Shown piece after piece: positions 9,031-17,872 of a stretch of DNA of 25,573 nucleotides. The notes below the pieces were generated by a model. The model worked only from the letters and a program-made list of their open reading frames with translations, had not been told where the DNA came from and did not search any database. Where the stretch lies: contig RPFO01001171.1 of assembly GCA_009746045.1 (NCBI GenBank), positions 1 to 25,573 of the forward strand. The letters are read 5' to 3'. The DNA is from Mesostigma viride. Taxonomy: Eukaryota > Streptophyta > Mesostigmatophyceae > Mesostigmatales > Mesostigmataceae. Made by a program: the position numbers and the translations under genes. Within the stretch, counting starts at the first letter, position 1; each line of letters starts with the position of its first letter.

Positions 9031-9407
9031 ATGACGTCCGATCGATACCAAACTTTGTACGAGGTCTATTTTGGTTGCAAACATCATGCATGACAATTTT
9101 CAGCATAAAAAGACAAACTTCGGTACGAAGTACATTTTGCGTGCTGGAGTACATTCTTAATGGCTGGTAGGGTAATGCGTATTGCATTACTTAACTAAAA
9201 TTGGGCCGCGTGGGGAAATCCGGCGTTCCGCACACACCGCTCGTTACCGAGGTGACTCGATTAATTACGACTCGGCTATTCCCAGCCTCACGCCGTAATT
9301 CCTATTTCGACTTGGCCTACCCGGCCTCCGCCAAACATAGAAATCCACAAATATTTCGACTCGGCCTCCCAGGCCTACCCGCCGCAAATATTTCCGTGCC
9401 TCCGAGA

Positions 9408-9418
9408 GGATTCGAACC
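9408..9418 (-). promoter_or_regulatory. Pol III B-box, left arm
   Basis: The minus strand reads GGTTCGAATCC, a perfect match to the B-box consensus. It is the mirror copy of 9539-9549. No A-box was found at the usual distance. Confidence 0.5.
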
Positions 9419-9527
9419 CGGTACCCCAGGAGCGAACGCCAATCTTAGTTAAGTAATGCAATACGCATTACTTTTGCATACTTGCAAGTATGCATCTTAG
9501 TTACTTAACTAAGATTGGCGTTCGCTC

Positions 9528-9561
9528 CTGGGGTACCGGGTTCGAATCCTCTCGGAGGCAC
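9528..9561 (+). ncRNA. tRNA 3'-half-like segment with B-box
   Basis: The stretch around GGTACCGGGTTCGAATCCTC followed by TCGGAGGCAC has the look of a tRNA T-arm and acceptor 3' strand. GGTTCGAATCC is a perfect B-box. The T-stem pairs only over its inner three positions, and there is no matching 5' half or acceptor strand upstream. It is therefore at most a tRNA-derived relic, as in SINE-like or tRNA-derived MITEs, and not a functional tRNA gene. Confidence 0.4.
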
Positions 9562-9760
9562 GGAAATATTTGCGGCGGGTAGGCCTGGGAGGCCGAGTCG
9601 AAATATTTGTGGATTTCTATGTTTGGCGGAGGCCGGGTAGGCCAAGTCGAAATAGGAATTACGGCGCGAGGCTGGGAATAGCCGAGTCGTAATTAATCGA
9701 GTCACCTCGGTAACGAGCGGTGTGTGCGGAACGCCGGATTTCCCCACGCGGCCCAATTTT

Positions 9761-9836
9761 AGTTAAGTAATGCAATACGCATTACTTTTGCATACTTGCA
9801 AGTATGCAAAAGTAATGCGTATTGCATTACTTAACT
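9761..9836. repeat. Perfect 76-base palindrome at the right end of the composite element
   Basis: Two 38-base arms beginning AGTTAAGTAATGCAATACGC meet without a spacer at 9798/9799. Each arm contains a smaller hairpin (GTAATGC-AATAC-GCATTAC). It consists of two element ends fused head to head. The outer edge abuts the right GAAGT of the target duplication. Confidence 0.93.
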
Positions 9837-9841
9837 GAAGT

Positions 9842-10406
9842 CCGACCACCGCCCTGTCTGTCGTGGCTGCTGACGCCGCAGTCTCTGCCTAGCTCCAAAC
9901 ATCTTTATATATCGGCATTACGCAAGTGTTGCTACGTTTCGAGCAGGGCAATGCGGAGTGTTGGGCCAGTAGCTCAGCAGGTCCGGCTACAGAACCCTGC
10001 TAGGAGCTGTCTTTTTTCCCTGCAGGCTCTGTTTTCGGCCAGGCTGACATGGCGCTACGGGTTATGGCTGAGCCGACGCAATGTTGCTGCCGACGGCACC
10101 TATCACCCGGTTTCCGGGTTGCGCACGGCTGCACGCACGACCACCACCGCGACCGCCTGACGACGTCGCCGTCTAAGGTTGTTTTTTTTTCCCGGTGCTG
10201 CTTTTCCTTGACGACATTTTTACGGTGTGGCTCAGGTTACACCTCGTGTCTTTTGAGGGTGGCCCCGGATGAGCGGACAGTAGGGATTCAGGGCTGCCTT
10301 TTTACGCAAGGTTCCTTTTGCACTCACTTGACAATCTTTCAGGATCCTTTTCTTCGGTGCATGGGCAGCCTACCCTTGCTGTTTAAGGACTGTGGCACGT
10401 CCTTAA
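9842..10406 (+). other. Retrotransposon internal sequence between the two nested insertions
   Basis: It should continue from base 913 of the retroelement once the composite transposon is removed. Open frames exist (112 and 130 codons at 9822-10160 and 10049-10441), but none has a recognisable domain. A Pol III A-box-like motif lies at 9970-9981. Confidence 0.4.
9970..9981 (+). promoter_or_regulatory. A-box-like motif with downstream T-run
   Basis: TAGCTCAGCAGG fits the A-box consensus TRGCNNAGYNGG exactly, and a run of six Ts occurs at 10012-10017. No B-box lies between them, so a functional Pol III gene is unlikely. It may be a tRNA 5'-half relic or chance. Confidence 0.22.
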
Positions 10407-12104
10407 CCCCTAAATGGTCTGGCTGCCGATTTTCCGCCTAAAACTGAGTTACAGCCGACACGTCGGCCCCTTCTCGGGGGACCAAATGCCGCGAAAACTA
10501 TTGAGAATTAGGAAAAGTTTAGCTGAGAAGATCGAAAGTTTATAATTTTCCTCACAGCATGGTACTAGGGTTTGCATACTTCTGACAAAGTTATAGAGGT
10601 GTTCTGGCCGGTCAAAGTACAAGGGGTCAGGGTACTTTTTCACGTACAACGTGCATTCCGGAAAACGACGACCTGGCCATGGCGGCTTGCGCCCACGCAT
10701 GGCATTTACGTTTTCGTTCGAATTTTCTGACCAAACTTAGGAAATTGATTTTATACGTCCTAAAGATCACACAGGCCAATTTTTGGACCGCGGGAATGCC
10801 ATTTGATAGGTGTCGGCAGCGTTCTTGCTGGAAAAAACTGCGATCAGGCCGGACGATAGAAACGTTGACAGCAATACCTTTCCGGCGTATTTTAAAGGAT
10901 ATATTGGTTTCTTTGTACTTTTTATGATACATAGTAGTCGTAAACGTGCAAGGGTGGCCAGAAATCGCCGAATCCAGCGACCATGCTGCACAACTTTGGT
11001 GCGCCGAAATGCGCCATTTTGCGGCCACCGCCTGGGCCAAGGTAACGCCATCCATGCCTGGTAAAGCTTCAGCATCGTTTTCCTATCGATGTTTGACGTT
11101 TATATATACGTTCTAGCTTGTGTAGCACATTCTTTTTGCATTATTCATGCTCTTTCTTGACCCTGGCCTGGCCCCTTTCTAAAACACCCTTCTTAGATGC
11201 TTCCCTCAGTCAGTTGACCTGCCACAGTGTGATGGTGATAAGTTTTAGATGCTGTATGGGTTTGAATACCTCCATATATGTTTGTTATACATTTCCCACA
11301 CACATATTGCATGAGTGTGAGGCAGTTGGCTGGTCTCTGTGGCATCATCAAGCATGTAACCGGTGAGTAGAAGCTTCCCATTGTCAGCATGTGCCACCAG
11401 GTGTGCTGGCCATCACCTGGCAAGCTATAGCAGCTTAGGCCTAGTTTATCCTTGCTAGGGCAAGCTGAAATAGGCTTAAAATCACTAGTTTGTTGGTGGC
11501 TGCCTCCTAGAATGCATGCCTTACGTAGGGTATCCGTACCACGTTACCTACGTGCATGGACAAGGTGGCACCTGCACATAGGTGCCATGTAAGGGCAGTG
11601 TGATGATGCAGTTATGTTTCCCCATCATTGTGGAAGGGAAATGTATTGTGTGGCATGGTTGGGGGCCATATTAGTAGGTATTAGTAGGTAGTATGCCCAC
11701 TCCTACCCCTTGGTTGCTTTTTACCAACGGTACCCCTATGGGCTGTACTGGGTGTAACTGCTGGCATACCCACCCAAATGATGACCCCAATGGCTCAAAC
11801 TGTTCAGCAACTAATTGTTTATCATCCCTGAAGTGGTAGGTGCCTAGCTCTTACAACATAATTCAAAATGCACATTCTACCAAAAATGAAAACGCTCGTC
11901 TTGACCCCCCTGACTTTGACGGCAGTTATACATGGCCTACCCTGCATATATGTAAGGTTGTGATATACCAACCCGAAGGGCAACTCATGGACATGCTTGG
12001 CCCCCAAGGACAGCCATTGGATATGGGTGGGTTGGATGGCATCTGGTTTGCAAAATTGTGAAGTTACAGCCGATGCATCGGCAGTATTTCTGCCCATTTA
12101 GGGG
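10407..12104. mobile_element. TTAA-flanked element with short inverted termini (piggyBac-type, non-autonomous)
   Basis: The left end is TTAA followed by CCCCTAAATGG (10403-10417) and the right end is CCATTTAGGGG followed by TTAA (12094-12108). This gives an 11-base terminal inverted repeat starting CCC and a duplicated TTAA, as in piggyBac elements; Kolobok elements also use TTAA. A subterminal motif GTTACAGCCGA...TCGGC appears near both ends (about 10450 and 12063) in direct orientation. No transposase domain was recognised inside. The longest frame, 142 codons on the minus strand (10627-11055), has no identifiable motif. Removing the element and one TTAA leaves retroelement sequence continuous. 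Confidence 0.68.
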
Positions 12105-12241
12105 TTAATTCACGCGTCGCCAAACATTTGTTTCAGTTGTGGGGGAAACTCTTCCTTTTCTTGTTGAGCATCATGACAGTGGAGGCGTTCTAGGTTGAGC
12201 TTTGGTTCCTCCCACGTGTATGGTGGTTTGGTTTTGGTGGG

Positions 12242-12560
12242 GAGGAGAACAACGGCATTTGTGTTGTTCCCACTAGCATCATGGTACTATGGGTAGGGCG
12301 AGCTCCCTAGGAGTTGTCCAGATTGGTGGCAGCTACGTCTGGTTACCCTGAGCAATTTTTTGCGGGGGAGTGGACATCCTGGATGTCTGCAATGTAATTT
12401 CCAGACGGCATCACACATGCCAGGGCAGAACAACAGCATTTACGGGGTTTCCACTATCATACTGGGACAGCTGTGTCTAGTTACCCTGAGAAAATTTCTG
12501 CGGGGGAGTGGATATCCCAGGTCTGCCAAAAGGGTGCCAGATGCTATCATGGAGGCGTAT
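12242..12560 (+). repeat. Imperfect tandem duplication inside the retrotransposon
   Basis: Segments from AACAACGGCATT (about 12248) and AACAACAGCATT (about 12429) begin two diverged copies. Both continue to a GTTACCCTGAG...GCGGGGGAGTGGA block, at 12341-12375 and 12479-12512. The second copy has lost about 45 bases. This is an old internal duplication. Confidence 0.65.
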
Positions 12561-13531
12561 GGCATGGTAGATGCCACCACATCAGGGGACATCGGGATAC
12601 CTGCAGTGGGTTGTCCCCTAGAGGGTATCACACGTGCACCCATGAGTTGCCAGGTGTCTCTTGCATGGGTTGCCCACTTGCTAGACGGTGTCCTTTGACA
12701 CATGTTCCCAGAGGGGGTGGACCACTTGCTTGACAATGTCCCTTCACAAGTGGGGTGTGGGTCACTTGCCAGTTGGGGCCCTTACCTGCGCCAGACCATT
12801 GTGACCACGCATTTACTTCTCCCAGGACAGGATGGTTACCACTGCTTGTTGGCAGATGGTCCCTGTTGGGCCTAGGAGGTGCACTAGGACAGCAAGTATG
12901 GACACCAGGGCTGCTGTCATAGTTCTTATCTGTGAATATATCTGATATAGTTCTCAGATCAGAATTTTTGACACTGGTCAAGGCATTTTTAGGCCCATTT
13001 TTTCGACTTTTGGGCAATTCTGCTGGCTGTTGGACCACCTCAGGCCCTTGTGCTCCTCCGGCTTAGGAGTTCTGGCTACCTGGCACTTGGTAGTAGCCCT
13101 GTTCGAGTCTGCTATCTTAATAGGTTGGCAGTCTGTGGCTTGCCTACTAGGCAGTTTTTATGAGTGCCATAGTGAAGAGTGCTGGCTCCTTCCTGCAGCC
13201 TGATTGACGTTTAGTCCGGGCAGTTGACAGCATGTGGTCCTTCTTCCAAGCAGCTTCTGGAGCCAGGCTCATTGGTGTCCGTCCCAGGCCTCCATAAAGC
13301 AGCTTAGTCACTTCCCCATAGCGTGATCGGCGCAAGCAGCTAGTCTTGGTTGTCCAGTCAGGCAACAGCTGTGTTGGATACCCACATGTGGGGGTGGTCC
13401 AACGCTGATTGGGCGTGGTGGCAGTAGCCTATTGGGGGCTTGGGGCCAGTGGGGGATTGGGAACATGTCTATGGCGGGCATGGTGCATGGAGGCTACGTT
13501 GGAGAGTACCCTGGTAGTGGACTAGTGCTGT

Positions 13532-13655
13532 TGGTGGCAACTGCAAGCACTCATGGTGACGAGTGCCAGCACTCCTGGTGGCGACTACCAGCACTCATGG
13601 TGGGGCCTGAGAGCACTCGTGGTGGCGACTGCAAGCACTGCATGGTGGCCGCTGG
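13532..13655 (+). repeat. Minisatellite with ~22-23-base unit
   Basis: Five to six diverged units of the form GGTGGCGACTGCAAGCACTCAT. The unit is not a multiple of three, so it does not form a regular protein repeat, although one frame stays open across it (13432-13686). Confidence 0.7.
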
Positions 13656-15246
13656 CGACTCTGGTGACTTGGGGACGCCCAAGTGACGAGTATCTGTAAT
13701 GCTGGTGCCTGCTCCTGACGCAGTGCTGGGTCCTGCCTGCTGGTGGACATCAAGCCAGCCTTGTGCAGATGAGTAACCTCCTACCCTTGCTTTGCCCTGC
13801 TATGGACCTATCCTTGCTTGCATGGTGCCAGGATGGCTTGTTGTCTTGATAGTACACCATCCGCCCTTGAGCTGATTGCTTGCACAGCATGATGGTTGTA
13901 TGAATGGGACTGCTTGCACGGGGGGTCTGGCATCATGTTTGCATGGGTAGGATGTCCTTTGGGTTGGATGATGGGCGGGATCAACGGAGCTACAACTGTG
14001 GGGCCGGCTGGAATCTTTGGCATGACAGTGATGACAATGGTGCCCACTCCGTTGACTCTTAATTGAGGAGTTGGACTACTTGGTGCTGGGCAGGGGCTCA
14101 CATGAGCTTAGAGGTGTGGGTTAGTCGGGGGACCCATTCAGCCCTCTACCACCCTTACAACCTGCCTCATGTGCATCAGTATCCGTGGTACACTGACATT
14201 AATACCATTTGGCAGTCTACGTGGTCCACGGACATGGATACTACTTTCCATGCTTTGACTAGGGGGACATGGTTCAGTTTACTTGCTAGGGCCCTGCCAA
14301 GCTGAGGGGGTATCTGTTTGATGACTGATGGCCTCATCCAGCATACCCTTACGCTGCCCTACTTGTGCAACCTTGTCTTGGGCTCCTTCGATCCTAATGC
14401 CCACATTACCTTGCATGGTAGTGCCACCTGGATGGTTGCGGGGAGTGATGTTGTTGCTGGGGCCCTGCCAAGCTTGGGCACATCAGTTGGCTGATTGGTG
14501 ATTGCTTTCAGTCTGCTCTCAAGCTGCCTTGTATGCAACTCTGTCTTGGACACTTTGCTGTAGTTCCCACCCCATCTCTAGTCATGAGGTGCATAGGACG
14601 TCTTAATAGAGCGACCCTGCAGGCCACCAGTGGTTTAGTGGGCTGAGAGACTTGCCTCCCCCACCCTTCTCTGGTTGGCTGGGCCTCTGTCTTCATGCGT
14701 ATCCCATGGCGTTTCTTCCTGCTAGGTCATGCTGTCAATCTTGGGAAGCTGATACCAGGATTATTACAGCTTATTCTACGCAGAGGGGTGGAATTATTAG
14801 GCATGCTGGTAGTCTCCAGTTTACCAGTTATGCTGAGGGGGATTTGTGTGGGAAGCAGGGCGTGCAGGGGATTGGGCTGCATCTAACCCTTGCATGGAGG
14901 TAGCGTGTGCTACGATTTACAAGTTGGGGCATACCGTTCATAATGCTGGTGAGGCATTACTGATCTTCTGCTATCCCTCTCAAGGCTGTGGATGGTTTTC
15001 CCAGGCATCTTATGGAGAAATAGTGTGCCTTGTGATTATCATAGGCCACTGGCTATGGGTTTGAGTGTACTAGCTACTAAGGAGATGTGGCTTTACCTCA
15101 CTCTCACTCCTTGGTGCGGCTGGAGGGGGGGAATTTGTTCTGGTGGGGAGGAGATCTGTGAGGATCATAGCGTGGATTCACCCTGGGATTTCAGTTCATC
15201 CTGTCGGGCTCACCTCATAGATCCCTGACTATGTGGTATCCTGATT

Positions 15247-15606
15247 TTGCTGGCCATCGGTGGGCTATTTTGGCTGTGCTTTGTGGCACCACCCCAACCT
15301 GCTGACGGGTACCCACTGGTGACAACCCTGTCCACGGCCTCTCTTCATCATGGGTGTACTTCTGAGATACCCTTGCTCTTCCTGAGGCGACCCTGTTGGC
15401 AACGTCTTCCTGCTGGATTGCTCCTGCCTCTTGGTGACTGCACTTCCACCTGGGGCGCTGTTGACGTTTCCTCGTTCCAGTTTGCGTGGACTGACGGGTG
15501 TCAGCAGGCCTTGGACTTGCTGCAGCAGAAGCTCACGCCAGCCCCTGTGTTAGGATTGAGCATTCTTGGAATCCATCCAGCCTGCTATGACCTGTTGGTG
15601 ATCTGA
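15247..15606 (+). pseudogene. Ty3/gypsy-type reverse transcriptase/RNase H junction fragment
   Basis: At about 15475-15560 one frame reads FQFAWTDGCQQALDLLQQ followed by KLTPAPVLGL. This matches the conserved end of the Ty3/gypsy reverse transcriptase thumb leading into RNase H, where a Trp, an acidic/polar pair, Cys/Ala-aligned helix residues, a Lys-Leu pair and APVL are characteristic. Neither the upstream GYYRRF-type motif nor the downstream RNase H DAS motif is readable in this frame, which stops at 15604. It indicates the superfamily but not a working enzyme. Confidence 0.62.
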
Positions 15607-16245
15607 GGGAGGTCCCCAGTTGGGATGGATTGGGGATTTATTATGGCTCGGTTACCTGCCACTCTGTTGTGGTGATACAGCATCTGTCCCTGACTACCTC
15701 TTCCCTTGAGAAGGGCTGGAATCTTTGGGTGTGCTGTGGTGACTAGCTTTGATGAGCCTTGGACCCTGGCAGCCCAGTTAGTTATGGGGGGTTGGCTGTA
15801 TAGAGGGTTAGCCTTGCTACATGACACTCTGCTTCCTGCCCTGATCAAGCAGTGAGAGTTGTCAGTATTTCGTGGCATGGATCCCTGTGGATGACCCGTT
15901 ATCCCTGGGAATGTCAGGCTTGTCTTTCACCCGTGGACTCTAGCTGAGGGAGGGTGGTGTCCCAGAACATGGAGTGGCCTCGCCTTGTTTGGCTTAGGTG
16001 CCTTGATCCTGTTTACTCCTTCTTGGATTCATGTGGACTCATTGAATCCGACGGGGATCTGAGTTGAGTGGGATGGACTCTGGTGGGAGTTTGGTTGGAC
16101 TAAGCTGAGATGACATCCAGATTTTGGTGACCAGTTTCTGAGGATGGTTGAGGGGATTTGAGCTTGGATGGCACATGGAGAGTGACTTCTGTGTTGTACC
16201 CTCGACATATGGAGTGGTTCACCTAGGGCTTGATTCCTGGTATGA

Positions 16246-16944
16246 TTAAGACACGTGGTTCATGTCCTGCATGCACGTCTGTATGAGATTGGCTCTCCTT
16301 TTGTGGGCCACCTGTTGCACAGGATGTTTGCCTTGACTCCAGGACCTGAGATTGACATGAGACCTGCAGAGGTGCAGGATATGTTGACCACCTTGCCTGA
16401 GGCTTTGAAAGGAGCCTTCATGCAGTTCAAGCCAGTGAGCATGGGTGAGGCCTCCTACATGGAGTTGTTGGAGTTTTCAGTTCAGCAGGGAGACTTTGAC
16501 TTGGTTTCTTCTTCTTCCAGCTCGGTCAAGGGGTGCTTCCCTTTGGAGACATCCAACCTTTTCTGCAGCCCAGGGTTGCCTAAGTACACCATGGAGCTCA
16601 AGGTTCGTCTGACCCCATTGAGGGTGTTGGTGCCTTTGATAGGTGCTAAGTGGTCAGTGGTCAAGACCTTTCTCCAGTTCTGGTGGGCGTACAGGTCATG
16701 GGTGAGCAGGCACAAGACGTCTTCTACTTGGGTGATGGATCCTGAGAGCCAGTCTGTGGTGCTTCTCTCCTATCCAGGGACATGCCTGCGTTATGTTGCC
16801 CAGATGGCAGCAGGGGCTGCTGAGACGTGCATGGTGCTGCAGGGCAGCAGGAACTGGCCAGACTTGGTTCACATGGTGGAGCAGTTTCCCTTGTTTGGGA
16901 CCAAGGGCAAGGATGGCGTGAATGGGGATTGGTATAGCCTGTGA
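16246..16944 (+). CDS. Unidentified retrotransposon ORF near the 3' LTR
   Basis: This is the longest clean frame in the retrotransposon interior: open from 16246, first ATG at 16324 (206 residues), stop TGA at 16942-16944. The start contains an amphipathic segment (PAEVQDMLTTLPEALKGAF), then a serine run, and a C-terminal half with scattered Trp/Tyr and basic residues (FLQFWWAYRSWVSRHK). No signal peptide or obvious membrane anchor is visible. It sits 3' of the pol remnant, where Ty3-type elements may end integrase or carry an extra ORF. I recognise neither an integrase core nor an envelope-like domain. Its openness amid decayed sequence may reflect constraint or chance. Confidence 0.4.
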   Translation, partial: LRHVVHVLHARLYEIGSPFVGHLLHRMFALTPGPEIDMRPAEVQDMLTTLPEALKGAFMQFKPVSMGEASYMELLEFSVQQGDFDLVSSSSSSVKGCFPLETSNLFCSPGLPKYTMELKVRLTPLRVLVPLIGAKWSVVKTFLQFWWAYRSWVSRHKTSSTWVMDPESQSVVLLSYPGTCLRYVAQMAAGAAETCMVLQGSRNWPDLVHMVEQFPLFGTKGKDGVNGDWYSL

Positions 16945-17325
16945 AGAACAGAGCTGAGAAGGAAGAGGATGGGGAAGGATGGGGGAAGAGCATGGAAGGT
17001 GCTTTGGATTGTGGTGTGAGGGGGGGATTCCAGGATGGATGATGGGGGGGGGGCTCCAGTCCAGTTCTGATGTTCCAGTCCAGAGTTCCAGGTTCCAGGA
17101 TGCTGAATGGAAGACCTTGTATTTTGAGATGTGTTTATCTGGATTTATAGTAGATAAGGTAGTGACTTGTCTGCTGTAGAGACCTGTGACTAGATGTTTA
17201 TGAGATAGGAGGCCCTGTTTCCAGGGATGTAAAAACCCATCTGCTTTTCCCAAGAGATGGTGGATTTCTGTTCAATGTTCCTCTGCCTTCAAGAGTTGGC
17301 TATTGGACCTGGGAGGTCCAGTTTT

Positions 17326-17335
17326 GAGGGGGAGA
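17326..17335 (+). other. Polypurine tract
   Basis: GAGGGGGAGA lies two bases before the 3' LTR start, the expected place for the plus-strand primer. Confidence 0.8.
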
Positions 17336-17482
17336 TATGTAACAAGCAAAAATGACTTTGTTGTTACATCCTTTGTTTTGTGAATGTTTGGCTTTTATTC
17401 GATCGAGGACTTTTGGATCAGTATTGAGAAAGTTATGAGGTTTCTAAGACGATGGTACTTGGAGCTGATACTTTGTCAACCA

Positions 17483-17612
17483 ACTGATAGGAACCCTCAT
17501 TGGTCGTGGCCTGATCCACGTAGGGTTGTAGTTTGTTGGTTGGTACTACTGATAGGAGCCCTCATTGGTCGTGGCCTGATCCACGTGGGGTTGTAGTTTG
17601 TTAGTTGGTACT
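17483..17612 (+). repeat. 65-base tandem duplication in LTR U3, putative enhancer repeat
   Basis: Units start ACTGATAGGA at 17483 and 17548 and differ at about three positions. Each carries ATTGG (inverted CCAAT box) and an imperfect hairpin CGTGG...CCACG. Duplicated U3 enhancers are common in LTR elements, so a promoter role is inferred. Confidence 0.8.
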
Positions 17613-17862
17613 ATTGAGTCTTAAATGCTCCTTTGGGACTTCAGTGCTTACGACAGATTTAGGATCTCATGGAAAGATTCTGCCAGGCTGTGTGTGGTGT
17701 TGTTCTGTTTTGTGTGACTAGGATGGATACGAAGATCTTGTATAGAATTCCATGATTCTGATTGGTTCTCTTCAGGCTAAGGTTGGAGCAAGTTCGACAA
17801 GCACGTCGATATCAAGGACGTGGGGTCGCCATTGTTGGGACGTTGGTTTTGATTCACCATGG

Positions 17863-17872
17863 TATAATAAAG
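17863..17872 (+). promoter_or_regulatory. TATA box of the 3' LTR
   Basis: TATAATAAAG occupies the position of TATAAAAG in the 5' LTR. Confidence 0.45.

Larger units (their letters stand above)
914..9196. mobile_element. Inner TIR element of the composite, about 8.3 kb
   Basis: The left end runs through the shared terminal module and then CCCTGCCAGCC...CCAGCAC (971-1002). The right end, read inward from 9196, has the first 25 bases of the same module and then the matching stretch (9141-9172) with only two differences (CCCTACCAGCCATTAAG versus CCCTGCCAGCCGTTAAG). The terminal inverted repeat is therefore about 57 bases. The left copy differs by a ~32-base insert that is itself a palindrome (935-970, arms of 17 bases around TA). 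That the two ends belong to one element is inferred from their inverted orientation and shared inner sequence. Confidence 0.62.
9172..9785. mobile_element. Fold-back module with ~290-base near-perfect inverted arms
   Basis: The left arm (9172-9484) and right arm (9485-9785) are reverse complements centred on CTTG|CAAG. Across the ~250 bases of unique arm sequence the only clear differences are one substitution (CTCACGCC versus the equivalent CTCGCGCC, silent in the shared reading frame) and a 12-base rearrangement near the centre (9491-9510). Each arm carries the terminal module beginning AGTTAAGTAATGC at its outer end, and the left arm also near the centre (9447-9484). Identical 83-codon frames on opposite strands (9201-9452 and 9505-9756) are a consequence of the symmetry and not evidence of genes. 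Such symmetry marks a fold-back transposon or a recent head-to-head duplication. Confidence 0.88.
914..9836. mobile_element. Composite DNA transposon with palindromic ends, inserted in the LTR retrotransposon
   Basis: Both ends carry the same 38-base inverted terminal module beginning AGTTAAGTAATGCAATACGC (914-951 inward, 9799-9836 as the reverse complement). The 5-base sequence GAAGT flanks both ends (909-913 and 9837-9841), as expected for a target-site duplication. Inside are a near-complete inner element ending at 9196, a fold-back module and a second end palindrome. The 5-base duplication does not by itself identify a superfamily, and no DDE catalytic motif was found. Gene-like regions on the + strand (5001-5658, about 5920-7927) may be its cargo or remnants of its own proteins. 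Confidence 0.7.
12109..17337 (+). pseudogene. Decayed gag-pol region of the LTR retrotransposon, GT-skewed
   Basis: More than 5 kb of retroelement interior, visibly rich in G and T on the + strand and broken into short frames. It contains the reverse-transcriptase/RNase H fragment at 15247-15606, an intact unidentified ORF at 16246-16944, tandem duplications at 12242-12560 and 13532-13655, and a degenerate ~180-base duplication around 14280-14640 (both copies contain GGGCCCTGCCAAGCT). I could not find the catalytic aspartates of reverse transcriptase, the protease triad or the integrase zinc-binding motif. Confidence 0.5.

Noticed and set aside
9528-9561. Complete tRNA gene
   Set aside because: Only a B-box and an acceptor-like 3' strand are visible. 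There is no A-box, anticodon arm or matching 5' acceptor strand, and the T-stem pairs poorly.
9201-9756. Two identical 83-codon ORFs on opposite strands
   Set aside because: They are mirror images within the fold-back arms. One crosses the tRNA-like relic and the terminal repeat, and the composition gives no domain.
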